Under the pieces are notes generated by a model. It did no database searches. It had not been told where the DNA came from and saw only the letters and a program-made list of their open reading frames with translations. Position numbers and translations under genes: made by a program. Below, piece by piece: positions 25,995 to 35,226 of a stretch of 64,000 bases of DNA (the first letter of the stretch is position 1; each line of letters begins with the position of its first letter). This DNA is from Bosea vestrisii (GTDB lineage: Bacteria > Pseudomonadota > Alphaproteobacteria > Rhizobiales > Beijerinckiaceae), in contig NZ_CP126308.1 in NCBI RefSeq assembly GCF_030144325.1, positions 124,001-188,000 of the forward strand. Direction: 5' to 3'.

Positions 25995-27155
25995 TCAGGA
26001 CAGGTGCGCCCAGACGTGCTCTTGCATTACTTTGTCATCCAGAGTGACGCCAAAGCCGGGGGCATCGGATACCCGGATCGCACCATCGCGAGCGCAGGTG
26101 TCAAAAGGCTGAGTGGCGACTTCGATATATCCCGGAACCCGCGTCCAGTAAGGGAAGTGTTCCTGGACATAGAAGTTCGGCAGGCAGGCGCTCATGTGCA
26201 TGGCGACACTTGCCGCGACCGAGCTACCGCAGACGTGCGGCTGGACCTTGAGACTGTAGGCTTCGCCCATCGCCGCAATCTTGTGTACTTCCGCAAAGCC
26301 GCCCGCATTTCCAATATCGGGCTGCAATATGCTGACCGACCTGCTCTCGAAGACATCGCGGAAGCCGTAGCGCATGTAGTGACGCTCGCCAGTCGCAATC
26401 GGGATAGAGGTGGCATCTGCGACACGGCGCAAGGACCCGAGATCGCCCGGGTCGCTGACTTCCTCCACGAATCCAATATCGCAATCCTCGACGTCCCGGC
26501 AAAAGCGGATCGTGTCGCTGACCGAGAGCCCGCCGGCCAAGTCGAGGACGAGGCCGACGTCGGCGCCGATCGCCTTGCGGACCTGTTGGACAAGCCCGAC
26601 TGCCCCACGCACCGCGTCCCGTTCATCGGCGTAGCGGGAGGTCGGGTGGCGCAACGTTCCGTTGGGCTGGATCCGCGCCAGCGGATACATTTTCAGCGCT
26701 GAATGCCCGTCTCTGGCGGCGGCCACCGCCTTTGTCACGAGTTCTCCAACGCTTTTGGCGCCGAAATACCAACCGTTGGCATAGTAAGCTAAATCGTCGC
26801 GCATCCGTCCGCCGAACAGGTCGTAGACCGGTACCCCAAGCGAGCGCGCGCGAATGTCCCAGAGCGCCTGCTCGATGGCGCTAAGGCCGGCGCCGGCAAT
26901 GCCGCCCGGGTTCTTCAGCCAGAACGACTGGTCGTACATCTCAGCAACCAGCGCGTTGATGCCTGTAGCATTGGCGCCGATTACAAAACGGGCGCAGAGA
27001 TCCTTGATCATTCCGGCAGCACCGGTTCCGCCGCAGCCGTAGGAGATCGCTGTCTCTCCCAGGCCGACAATGCCTTCGTAGGTTTCGAGCTTGACAATAA
27101 CTGGCTTAAGGCCCTGGCCCTGCACGGAGTATACGGTGGCGGATTTTATTTTCAC
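25995..27155 (-). CDS. Mandelate racemase/muconate lactonizing-type enolase-superfamily enzyme
   Basis: This 386-residue enzyme abstracts a proton alpha to a carboxylate with Mg. Seen in order: a lysine in ALKMYPLARI at the second strand of the barrel, metal ligands D in VLDLAGGLS, E in GFVEEVSDPGD and E in ATGERHYMRY, then QPDIGNAGG and the histidine in KVQPHVCGSSV, an Asp/His dyad as in the mandelate racemase subgroup. This suggests an acid-sugar dehydratase or racemase. It follows the peptide-type ABC genes by 14 bases and is likely co-transcribed with them. Confidence 0.8.
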   Translation of the reverse strand: MKIKSATVYSVQGQGLKPVIVKLETYEGIVGLGETAISYGCGGTGAAGMIKDLCARFVIGANATGINALVAEMYDQSFWLKNPGGIAGAGLSAIEQALWDIRARSLGVPVYDLFGGRMRDDLAYYANGWYFGAKSVGELVTKAVAAARDGHSALKMYPLARIQPNGTLRHPTSRYADERDAVRGAVGLVQQVRKAIGADVGLVLDLAGGLSVSDTIRFCRDVEDCDIGFVEEVSDPGDLGSLRRVADATSIPIATGERHYMRYGFRDVFESRSVSILQPDIGNAGGFAEVHKIAAMGEAYSLKVQPHVCGSSVAASVAMHMSACLPNFYVQEHFPYWTRVPGYIEVATQPFDTCARDGAIRVSDAPGFGVTLDDKVMQEHVWAHLS

Positions 27156-27169
27156 GGTTCTGTCCCAAT

Positions 27170-28834
27170 TCAGCTGCGAATGGCGCCTGCTGGCGCCTCA
27201 AGATTGGCCCGCAGCTCGCGATGGAGACCGGCCGCCTCCTCGAGCCAGCCGACCCTCAACTCGGCGACGGAAGAGCGGAGGAGCGCGGTATAGGGGTGCT
27301 GCGGATCGCCGAGAACCTCGGAGGTCGCGCCGTGCTCGACGACGTCTCCGCCGCGCAGCACCATGATCTTGTCAGACATGCTGGCGACGGCCGAAAGGTC
27401 GTGGCTGATGAAGATCACGCCGATGTCGAGGCGGATCTTGAGATCGTCGATCAGCCTTAGCACCGCGTCAGACACGATGTTGTCGAGCGCCGAGGTGATC
27501 TCGTCGCAGATGAGGACGTCGGGATCGGCAGCGAGGGAGCGTGCGAGGTTGACCCGCTGCTTTTCTCCGCCCGACAACTGGCTGGGCTTGCGGGACACAT
27601 AATGCGCCGGGAGTTGCACGCATTCGAGCAACTCCGCGATCCGCGCATCGCGGCGGCCTTTGGACGTTTCGCCGTAGAACTCGAGCACGCGCCCGAGGAT
27701 GCGCCCGACCGTATGATGCCGGTTGAGCGAGGTGTCCGCCGACTGGAACGTGATCTGGATCGCCTTGCGCGTCGCCTGCGAACGGCTGCGCACATCCCCC
27801 GCCACGGGCACGCCGTCGAGGATAACCTCGCCTTCGCTGGCCGCCGTCAGGCCCGCGACAGCGCGAGCGAAGGTGCTTTTGCCGGACCCGGATTCACCGA
27901 TGACCGCGATCATCTCGCCGCGATGCAGACGCATCGAGGCGCCCCTGAGCGCGCTGATGCCTGCCGAGCCGTGGCGCGAGGCATAGTTCACGCCGAGGTT
28001 CCTGACCTCGAGCAGCGGCGCGGCCCCGCTTCTGCCGGCGCCGACCGGCCGCCGCGCCGGATCAAAGCGGCGATGCATGTGAAGCAGCGCCTGCGTGTAG
28101 TCGTGGGCGGGGCGGTTCAGGATATCGTCCACGGACCCTTCCTCGACGACCACTCCCTGGCGCATCACGAGGACATGGGTGGCGACCTGTACGACCTGGG
28201 CGATGTCGTGCCCGACGAGGATCGCGGCCGTGCGGTTGGCGCCGATGCCGGACTTCAGCGCCTTCAGCACCTCGACCTGCGTCGTGGCGTCGAGAGCGCT
28301 GGTCGGCTCGTCGCAAACCAGGACATCCGGACGCTCCTGCAGACCCATCGCGATCATGAAGCGCTGAAGCTGCCCGCCGGACACCTCATGCGGATAGCGG
28401 GCGGAAAAACCGGCGGTCTCGGGCAGGTCGAGCGTCCGATACATCGCCTCGGCCCGCCCTCGCGCCTCGGCCTGTGTCATGGTGCGATGGATCCGGCTAC
28501 TCTCCGTGACCTGCTGCTCGAGCCGGATTCTGGGATTGAACGAGGTGGCGGCGCTCTGGGCGATGTAGGACAGTTCCCTGCCGCGCAGGCTGTTCAGCTC
28601 ACCGGCCTTCATGCGCAGGATATCGCGCCCCTTGTAGAGGATTTCGCCGGCTTCCTGCACGATGCCTGGTCGCAGCAGCCCGAGCACGCTCAAGGCGAGC
28701 GTGGTCTTGCCCGAGCCCGACGCGCCGATCAGCGCCACGACCTGGCCGGGCTCCAGGCTCAGCGAAACCGACCTCAGGATGGGAACGCCCCGGTCGGAGC
28801 GCAGGCTGAGATTGCGGATGTCGAGGAGGGTCAT
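27170..28834 (-). CDS. Fused double ATP-binding subunit of a peptide/nickel-type ABC importer
   Basis: This 554-residue protein carries both DppD-like and DppF-like halves in one chain. The first half has Walker A GASGSGKTTLALSVLG, signature VSGGQLQRFMIAMGL and Walker B VLVCDEPTSALD. The second has Walker A GESGSGKSTFARAVAG, signature LSGGEKQRVNLARSL and Walker B VLICDEITSALD. Both nucleotide sites look intact. The start at 28834 (MTLLDIRN) overlaps the stop of the upstream permease gene. It powers the transporter encoded by the three upstream genes. Confidence 0.85.
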   Translation of the reverse strand: MTLLDIRNLSLRSDRGVPILRSVSLSLEPGQVVALIGASGSGKTTLALSVLGLLRPGIVQEAGEILYKGRDILRMKAGELNSLRGRELSYIAQSAATSFNPRIRLEQQVTESSRIHRTMTQAEARGRAEAMYRTLDLPETAGFSARYPHEVSGGQLQRFMIAMGLQERPDVLVCDEPTSALDATTQVEVLKALKSGIGANRTAAILVGHDIAQVVQVATHVLVMRQGVVVEEGSVDDILNRPAHDYTQALLHMHRRFDPARRPVGAGRSGAAPLLEVRNLGVNYASRHGSAGISALRGASMRLHRGEMIAVIGESGSGKSTFARAVAGLTAASEGEVILDGVPVAGDVRSRSQATRKAIQITFQSADTSLNRHHTVGRILGRVLEFYGETSKGRRDARIAELLECVQLPAHYVSRKPSQLSGGEKQRVNLARSLAADPDVLICDEITSALDNIVSDAVLRLIDDLKIRLDIGVIFISHDLSAVASMSDKIMVLRGGDVVEHGATSEVLGDPQHPYTALLRSSVAELRVGWLEEAAGLHRELRANLEAPAGAIRS

Positions 28835-29664
28835 ATCGCGCCTCCCTCGGCACCCCGTTCGCACAGACCATCGACGAACAGGTTCAGCGAGATGGCGACG
28901 ATGGCGATGGCCCCGGCGGGATAGATGGCCGCCAGCGAACCGATCTGCAGCCCCTCCAGATTTTCGCGGGTCAGGCCGCCCCAATCCGCCATGGGCGGCT
29001 GAACGCCCAGCCCCAGGAAGCTGAGGCCGCTCATGAAAAGGATCGCGAAGCTCATCCGCAAGGCGAAATCGGCCGCGAGCGGTGCGACGACATGCGGCAG
29101 CATCTCATCGAACAGGATCCAGCGGAGGCTCTCGCCGCGTGCCTGGGCGACGACGACAAAATCCTGCGATACCAGATCCTTGCCGAGCGCCCGCGCGACG
29201 CGGAAGACGCCCGCGGCATAGACGATCGCCGTCAGAGTAACGATCGCGACGATCGACGGGCCGACTGCGGCGAGCACGACCAAGCCGGCGATGATCTTCG
29301 GGATCGACAGGATGACATCGACGATGCGGCTGACCACGGCGTCGACCCACCCGCCCCGTATGGCGGCGAACAGGCCAAGCGTATCGCCGATCAGATGGGC
29401 CAGCACCGTGCCGACCAGTGCCATGCCCAGGGTGATGCGGGCGCTGTCGAGAAGCCGCGCAAACAGGTCGCGTCCGAGAAAATCCGTTCCCAGCCAGTAT
29501 TGCGCGGAAGGAGGCGCAAAGGTCTGGTTGGAGACGAAAGCATCGGGGTCGTGCAGCGGCAGGAGCGGCGCGAGAAGCGCAATTGCAGCGATGGCAGCCA
29601 GCATCGCACTCGCCACGCCGAAAAGCGTGACGCGGGACCTGCGAACCTGTGTCAGCGCCGTCAC
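28831..29664 (-). CDS. Peptide-type ABC transporter permease (DppC-like)
   Basis: This 277-residue permease starts with GTG overlapping the DppB-like stop. It has the DppC N-terminal pattern LLPLHDPDAFVSNQTFAPPS, the LGTDFLGRDLFARLL block, and the coupling loop RVARALGKDLVSQDFVVVAQ with MLPHVVAPL. The C-terminal SGLSFLGLGVQPPMADWGGL is characteristic. It lies in the inner membrane. Confidence 0.87.
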   Translation of the reverse strand: MTALTQVRRSRVTLFGVASAMLAAIAAIALLAPLLPLHDPDAFVSNQTFAPPSAQYWLGTDFLGRDLFARLLDSARITLGMALVGTVLAHLIGDTLGLFAAIRGGWVDAVVSRIVDVILSIPKIIAGLVVLAAVGPSIVAIVTLTAIVYAAGVFRVARALGKDLVSQDFVVVAQARGESLRWILFDEMLPHVVAPLAADFALRMSFAILFMSGLSFLGLGVQPPMADWGGLTRENLEGLQIGSLAAIYPAGAIAIVAISLNLFVDGLCERGAEGGAI

Positions 29665-30620
29665 GATATCGCTCCGTCTTTGGCACGACTGTCGGAAAGA
29701 TGGGCGATGATGTCCGCCAGCATGATCAGCGCGATATAGGCGGCGCAGAAAATTATCGCGCAGGACTGGACCACAGGCAGATCGCGCGCCAGCACCGAGT
29801 CGGCCATGAGCCGCGCCAGTCCGGGATAGGCAAAGATGGTCTCGACGATGACCACCCCGCTGACGAGGTATGCGACGTTGAGCGAGACGATGTTGACGAG
29901 CGGCCCGACTGCGTTGCGCAACACGTGATGCACGACGACGCGCGTGCCGCTCGCGCCCTTGAGCCGCGCCATTTCGACATAGGGCTGGGTCAGAATGTCC
30001 CCAACGATGGCTCGCGTCATGCGGGCAATCTGCGCCCCGATGATGATGGTCATCGTGGCGAAGGGAAGCAGGATCGACTTCATAAACGGAAAGACGCCTT
30101 GGCCGGGCGAGAGATAAGAAATCGCAGGCAGCCAATGCAGGTGAATGGCGAAGACGAGCACGCCGACTGTCGCTACGAGGAATTCCGGCGTGGAACAGAG
30201 TCCAACGATCGCGACGGTGCCGAAGCGGTCGAGTTTCGTGCCTTTGCGCACGGCAAGGACGATACCGAGGCCAAGGGCGAGCGGGACGGCGACAAGCGTC
30301 GTCAATCCCGCCAAAACCAGCGTATTGGCCAGCCGCTCCGAGAGCATGTCCGCCACTGGCAGACGCGTGGTCAACGAGATGCCCCAATCCGCATGGAACA
30401 TGCCCCAGATCCATGCAAGGAAGCGCAGGTAGGAAGGCTTGTCGAGACCGAGCTCGACCCGCAGCGCCTGGACATTCTCAGGACTGGCCGACTGGCCAAG
30501 CATGATCTCTGCGACGTCGCCCGGAAGAAATTCGCAGGCGACGAAAATGACGAGAGACACGACGAGCAGCAGGACGATGCCTGCTGCCAGCCGTCGGATG
30601 ATGAAGCGAACCAGGTCCAT
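29661..30620 (-). CDS. Peptide-type ABC transporter permease (DppB-like)
   Basis: This 319-residue permease has six hydrophobic segments. The N-terminal FIIRRLAAGIVLLLVVSLVI and the LPGDVAEIMLGQ(S) block with LRVELGLDKPSYLRFLAW are DppB hallmarks. The coupling motif YVEMARLKGASGTRVVVHHV and the end VVIVETIFAYPGLARLM agree. It lies 12 bases after the binding-protein gene. Confidence 0.87.
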   Translation of the reverse strand: MDLVRFIIRRLAAGIVLLLVVSLVIFVACEFLPGDVAEIMLGQSASPENVQALRVELGLDKPSYLRFLAWIWGMFHADWGISLTTRLPVADMLSERLANTLVLAGLTTLVAVPLALGLGIVLAVRKGTKLDRFGTVAIVGLCSTPEFLVATVGVLVFAIHLHWLPAISYLSPGQGVFPFMKSILLPFATMTIIIGAQIARMTRAIVGDILTQPYVEMARLKGASGTRVVVHHVLRNAVGPLVNIVSLNVAYLVSGVVIVETIFAYPGLARLMADSVLARDLPVVQSCAIIFCAAYIALIMLADIIAHLSDSRAKDGAIS

Positions 30621-30632
30621 CGTCGCTTCCGG

Positions 30633-32168
30633 TCATGCCAGCCAAATCTGATCGGCGAAACGGAAGGCTGAGAAGTTGCCGAGCTGGTTGGGGACGAGGC
30701 CCTGGACTCGCCTCGAAACGCCATCGATGTAGCTCATGAAGACGGGCATCGAGAGCGCGCCGCTGCCATGCAGGATCGTCTGCATCTCATGGTACATTGC
30801 CGTGCGCTTCTGCAGGTCGAGCGTCGCCCGGGCCAGGCCAATCAGCTCGTCTAGGCGCGCGCTCGAGTAGTGTGAGTAGTTCCACTGCGAGCCGGTCTTC
30901 CAAGTGACGTCCAGCAGTAGATTAGGCGAAGGGCGGGCGAAGAAATTCGTTGCGAAATATGGGCGCTTGCCGGCAACCGCGGTCCAGTAGCTCTCCGACG
31001 GCTCGCGACGAAGCTTGAGATCCAGCCCGGCGCGGGCAGCCTCGCGTTGAAGGAGCTGGGCGATGTCGACGCTGTAGACGACGCCATCACTGACAGAGAG
31101 CTCTACCGGCGTGGTGCCGATAGCAGACTTCTTGAGGTGGAACTTCGCCTTGTCGAGATCGAACTCGCGCTGCGGCAGATCCTTGTTGTAGTACGGGCTC
31201 ATCTTGCCGATGGGATGATCGTTGGCGACGGTGCCGTGGCCTTGGAGCACGAGGTCGACGATCTTCTGGCGATTGAACAGGTAGGTTATCGCCAGGCCGA
31301 GATCCTGATTGGAGCCTGGCGCGCGAGCCACGTCGAATTGGAATCCGGCATAGCGGGTGCTCTCCGTTGTGAAGAGCTTCGTCGAAGGGTTCGCCTCGAT
31401 CTGCCCGATGCCAGGCCCACGAACGTCGGCCGCCATATCGATGTCGCCGGACAGAAGCGCGCTGACGCGGGCATTCAAGTCGGTGATCGAGATCATCTCG
31501 ATCTCGTCGAGATATGGCTTGCCCTCCTGCCAGAAGCGCTCGTTGCGCTTGAGAATGGTACGGATGCCGGGTTGAAAGGCAGCCATGACGAAGGGGCCCG
31601 TGCCGAGCGGCTTGGAGAAATCCGTCGTGCCTTCCTTGACGATCGCGAACTGCAGCAAACCGAAGAGGATCGGGATTTCGACGTCGGCGCCGAGCAGGGT
31701 CACGACGAGCTGGTCGTTTCCCTCCTTGCGCACAGACTGGATGTTGCTGACTAACGGCTTGGCCGAGGATGCTGTGTTTTCGCCCGCGTGGCGCATGATC
31801 GAATAGACCACGTCTTCAATCTTGAGCGGCTGTCCGTCGCTGAACACGACATCGGGGCGGATCTTGAAGCGCCATTCCGTGGCCGCGGCATTGGCTTCCC
31901 ACGAAAGCGCGAGTTCCGGCTTCGGCATGCCGGCCGGATCCAGGCGCGTCAGCGTGTTGAAGACCGCAGAACCACGGATATAGTCATTGGCGTTGCTGAA
32001 ACGGGCGCTGTCGAACGTATCATTGGTGCTCTGCTGCGCCATTGCGACGCGAACTCTTCCGCCTTTGCGCGGTGTTTGAGCGAAGGCGAGATTGGGCATC
32101 AAGCTGCTGCCGAGCGTTCCGCCGAGCAGTGCGTTGAATGTGCGTCTATTCAGGACGTCAGCCACCAC
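30633..32168 (-). CDS. Peptide-type ABC transporter substrate-binding protein (family 5)
   Basis: This 511-residue periplasmic protein is the first gene of the operon. An export signal (LNRRTFNALLGGTLGSSLMP, twin-arginine type) is followed by the family 5 blocks ELALSWEANAAATEWRFKIR and DVVFSDGQPLKIEDVVYS. GTGPFVMAAFQPGIRTILKR and the C-terminal lobe follow. The ligand is not known. Family members bind peptides, opines, glutathione or oligosaccharides. The attached enolase and class V enzymes argue for a modified amino acid or sugar-acid conjugate. Confidence 0.82.
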   Translation of the reverse strand: MVADVLNRRTFNALLGGTLGSSLMPNLAFAQTPRKGGRVRVAMAQQSTNDTFDSARFSNANDYIRGSAVFNTLTRLDPAGMPKPELALSWEANAAATEWRFKIRPDVVFSDGQPLKIEDVVYSIMRHAGENTASSAKPLVSNIQSVRKEGNDQLVVTLLGADVEIPILFGLLQFAIVKEGTTDFSKPLGTGPFVMAAFQPGIRTILKRNERFWQEGKPYLDEIEMISITDLNARVSALLSGDIDMAADVRGPGIGQIEANPSTKLFTTESTRYAGFQFDVARAPGSNQDLGLAITYLFNRQKIVDLVLQGHGTVANDHPIGKMSPYYNKDLPQREFDLDKAKFHLKKSAIGTTPVELSVSDGVVYSVDIAQLLQREAARAGLDLKLRREPSESYWTAVAGKRPYFATNFFARPSPNLLLDVTWKTGSQWNYSHYSSARLDELIGLARATLDLQKRTAMYHEMQTILHGSGALSMPVFMSYIDGVSRRVQGLVPNQLGNFSAFRFADQIWLA

Positions 32169-32264
32169 GAAAGCCTCCCTTATGAATTATGAAAGGAAGG
32201 GGCGCCTTCTGCCCTGATGTGTCAAACTGCGCACTAATTTCTGCTTAAGATGCTGATTTTAGTG

Positions 32265-32287
32265 ATATAAAATGAGGCTTTTGATAT
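32265..32287. promoter_or_regulatory. AT-rich dyad between the dpp-like operon and lysR
   Basis: ATATAAAA and TTTTGATAT flank TGAGGC as an imperfect inverted repeat in the 165-base divergent intergenic region. LysR regulators usually bind such AT-rich dyads (T-N11-A) between their own gene and the target operon. Confidence 0.4.
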
Positions 32288-32333
32288 TCGATCAGAATTT
32301 GACCGTATCTTCATCATAAGCAAGGGTTATGGT

Positions 32334-33302
32334 ATGAGATCAAAGTTGCCGCCGGCGCATGTGCTCTATGCTTTCGAGGCGGCCGCTCGCCATGGAAATT
32401 TCTCGCGCGCCGCGAAAGAGCTGAACGTATCTCAACCGGCGATCAGCAAGGCCATCGGCAATTTCGAGGCAGCGATCAGCAAGCAGCTTTTCGCGCGCTC
32501 CGGTCCGAAGGTCCGGCTGACCGCGAGCGGCGTGGCCTTGAGCTCCATCCTGACGGAGGCTTTTGATTCCCTTGAAACGCTGATCTCGTCATGGGAGAGG
32601 CGCAAAGACCATCGCGAGGCGGTCCTGCTCTCAATTTCATCGTCGATGGCGGCCCACTGGCTGATCCCTCGGCTGCCCGACTTCAACCGGGCGTTTCCCG
32701 ATGTCGATCTGCGCTTCGAACTCATTCAGGGCGGGGTTGGAACCTCGGCCGTCACCGCCGATCTCGGGCTGCGGCGTTTTCCGGCCGCGCAGGCTCTGTT
32801 GAACGAGACCTTCTACATGGAGGAATACATCCAGCCGATCGCCTCATTCGATTATCTCAGCCGGGTCGGAACGTTCGACCGTCCCCGCACGGGAAAGTCG
32901 CATACCCTGATCGCGCTCAGCGATCATTGGTGCGACTGGGAGACTTTCGCGCGGCTGGCCCGGATCGACATGCCCAGGAATTATCAGCTGATGGTCTTTT
33001 CCGACTATGCGGTCGCGCTCCAGGCGGCGCTCAACGGGCAGGGCATCGCGCTTGGCTGGCTGTCCGTCGCATCGCGTCTTCTGGCGTCGCGTTCGCTCCA
33101 GGCGGCTTCCTCAGCCTATATCAATACGGGCGCGACCTACAATTTCCTGAGCCCGAACGAGAACAGCCTGAGCCCGGTCGTGGCGTCCGTGCGCAAATGG
33201 ATGATCGTGCAGAGCGAGCCCGATCTGGATAAGATCAGGAAAGACGCCAGGCTGCATTCCATGCCGCATAAGATCGCGCTGCCGGGCGCGCGGGGAGCGT
33301 AG
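32334..33302 (+). CDS. LysR-family transcriptional regulator (GcvA-like)
   Basis: This 322-residue protein has the LysR HTH read from VLYAFEAAARHGNFSRAAKE, LNVSQPAISKAIGNFEAAI and LFARSGPKVRLTASGVAL. An effector domain follows with SSSMAAHWLIPRLPDFNRAF and DVDLRFELIQGG, as in GcvA-like regulators. It diverges from the dpp-like operon and is the likely activator or repressor of that operon, sensing its substrate. Confidence 0.85.
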   Translation: MRSKLPPAHVLYAFEAAARHGNFSRAAKELNVSQPAISKAIGNFEAAISKQLFARSGPKVRLTASGVALSSILTEAFDSLETLISSWERRKDHREAVLLSISSSMAAHWLIPRLPDFNRAFPDVDLRFELIQGGVGTSAVTADLGLRRFPAAQALLNETFYMEEYIQPIASFDYLSRVGTFDRPRTGKSHTLIALSDHWCDWETFARLARIDMPRNYQLMVFSDYAVALQAALNGQGIALGWLSVASRLLASRSLQAASSAYINTGATYNFLSPNENSLSPVVASVRKWMIVQSEPDLDKIRKDARLHSMPHKIALPGARGA

Positions 33303-33590
33303 CGCGCGGGAACGCCCCTTCCGAGGAACGCCAGCTCAATCACGCGGCTAGCCCCGCAACGGGGAAAGCTGTGTCTCACGAAAGGCGATAATCGCGCAGC
33401 CGAGGCAAGTCGCCGCGGCTGGATACGACGTAATTGTTCACGTCAGCTGACACTGACATCAAGGGGATGCCTGCTCGGCTCAACGCGGCTCTCGCAAACC
33501 TCGACGCTCACGTCGATTGAGCGCCGGTGGGGCTCACGGCTTGTCCGAAGAATGCAGCATTGTTAGGACGCCCTCGACAGCGTCCGAACT

Positions 33591-34277
33591 TTGCATCATA
33601 TTTCGGACATGCTCGATCAACCGGCCACAGACCTTCGGCGGCGCCTTATGGCCCGTATTGACGCGACGCCGGCAGAGGTGTGGACGCCCGGCGATTTCGC
33701 GGACCTCGCCAGCCGCGCTGCCATCGACAAGACATTGCAACGCCTCGTCGCGGCAGGCGAACTCCGTCGCATCGATCGTGGGCTCTACGACAAGCCGCGA
33801 AAAAGCAACCTCACTGGCAAAACGGCGGTCCCCGACTATCGCGCTGTGATCAGAGCCGTGACGCGGCGGGACCAAGCCCGTGTCGTGGTCGACGGCATGA
33901 CTGCCGCAAACGACCTCGGCCTCACCACGGCGGCCCCGGCGCGCATTGAAGTGCTGATTGATGCCCGCTTGAAACCGATCACGCTCGGGAAGCAGGTCAT
34001 CCATTTCAAATCGGCCGCACCCAGCCGTCTCTACTGGGCGGGACGCCCAGGCATGCGCGTCGTCCAAGCACTCTACTGGATGCAGGATATGATGAGCACC
34101 GAAGAGGATCGACGGAGCGTCGAGAACCAACTTCGCAGGCTGCTCACCGCTCCAAAGCATGGAAAGGAGATACGCGAGGATCTTCGCGCGGGGCTCTCTG
34201 CCATGCCGATCTGGATGCAGGATTTTCTCCGGCCCCTTCTTGAACCTATGAATGGCGAGCTGGAGAAGCACTCGTGA
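33591..34277 (+). CDS. AbiEi-type antitoxin / DUF6088 protein
   Basis: This 228-residue protein has an N-terminal winged helix (WTPGDFADLASRAAIDKTLQ, then RLVAAGELRRIDRGLYDKPR) typical of AbiEi/DUF6088 antitoxins, which repress their own operon and neutralise an AbiEii nucleotidyltransferase. The C-terminal domain contains RIEVLIDARLKPITLGKQVI. The stop overlaps the GTG of the toxin gene. The exact start is uncertain; 33609 (MLDQPATD) is an alternative that fits the family length. Confidence 0.75.
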   Translation: MHHISDMLDQPATDLRRRLMARIDATPAEVWTPGDFADLASRAAIDKTLQRLVAAGELRRIDRGLYDKPRKSNLTGKTAVPDYRAVIRAVTRRDQARVVVDGMTAANDLGLTTAAPARIEVLIDARLKPITLGKQVIHFKSAAPSRLYWAGRPGMRVVQALYWMQDMMSTEEDRRSVENQLRRLLTAPKHGKEIREDLRAGLSAMPIWMQDFLRPLLEPMNGELEKHS

Positions 34278-34840
34278 GCGCTGTTGCCTATGCCGAAGTC
34301 ATCTCAGCCGCACCCGCCGAGAAGCTCGACCTCTTTTTGACCACAGCAAACCGGCTCGGCACCCCGATCGGGAATGTCAAAAAGGATTTTTGGGTCTGCT
34401 GGACTCTCGACGCCCTCTATCGTGAACGACCAGCGGGAGGGCCACGCCTATTGTTCAAGGGCGGAACATCGCTATCGAAAGCCTATGGACTCATTGAGCG
34501 ATTTTCGGAAGACATCGACGTCACGGTGTTTCGTGACGATCTCGACGAGCCCGCTTCCGTGGAAGAGCTCGAGGCACTGTCGAACAACAAGCGCCGTGCT
34601 CGCCTAGACGCGATTCGCGACGCCTGTCGCAGCTATATCACCGGCGCGCTGCACGAATTCCTGGCCGAACACCTTGCTGCAGCGACGGACGGAAAAGGCC
34701 GAGTCGAGATCGATGAGGCAGACCCCGAGCGACAGACGCTTCTGGTCTGGTATCCAGAGGTTGAGCCGCGCGACGAATCCTACGTGCGGCATTTCCCAGC
34801 GCCGTCGCCACGCCCAATCCTGAAGATGCGGGAGCGCTGA
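34274..34840 (+). CDS. AbiEii/AbiGii-type nucleotidyltransferase toxin, C-terminally truncated
   Basis: This 188-residue protein has the nucleotidyltransferase core: LLFKGGTSLSKAYGLIERFS with GGTSLSK, and SEDIDVTVF supplying the metal-binding acidic residues. Family members have about 280-300 residues. Here the sequence stops shortly after RDESYVR and ends in a Pro/Arg tail that looks out of frame (HFPAPSPRPILKMRER). The helical C-terminal part is thus missing. The toxin may be inactive, which would leave a solitary antitoxin. It starts with GTG overlapping the antitoxin stop. Confidence 0.65.
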   Translation: MSAVAYAEVISAAPAEKLDLFLTTANRLGTPIGNVKKDFWVCWTLDALYRERPAGGPRLLFKGGTSLSKAYGLIERFSEDIDVTVFRDDLDEPASVEELEALSNNKRRARLDAIRDACRSYITGALHEFLAEHLAAATDGKGRVEIDEADPERQTLLVWYPEVEPRDESYVRHFPAPSPRPILKMRER

Positions 34841-35226
34841 CGGTCGTCCGCATACTCGACATGCAACAGGCGCGGGAGAGTTGCCTGAGGCGATGTTGAA
34901 TGCCGATAGCGTGCTTGAAGTCCGGTGTCCTCACTAAGACTACGTCGTTGGCCGGGCGGATCGCATGCTCCCCTCCTGTGTGTCCATTTCAGCACTGGCC
35001 CTGAGGGCGCCTCGCTTCGGAATTGCTTCCACATGCGGCAGACCGGGATCGGGCGATCAACGGAACCCGAATGCTGATTGAAAGCAATCTTTTGCGCTTT
35101 AGCGGCAGGCCGGAGCACTGTCCAAAGTTACCCACAATTACACAGTGTGCCCCAACAAGCCGATTGAGACCGCATATTTGATCTGCTGTCCTGCTCCCAA
35201 CAAGAAACCACATGGGAGGATCGACA
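34841..35226. other. Intergenic region between the AbiE pair and the sugar-transport island
   Basis: About 385 bases. Frames here are short and show no known family. The lower GC content between about 35080 and 35210 and the GGGAGG before 35227 indicate the promoter and ribosome binding site of the first sugar-binding protein gene. Confidence 0.4.

Noticed and set aside
27602..28924. A 440-codon plus-strand open frame
   Set aside because: It is antisense to the fused double ATPase with intact Walker motifs. No ribosome binding site or family pattern.
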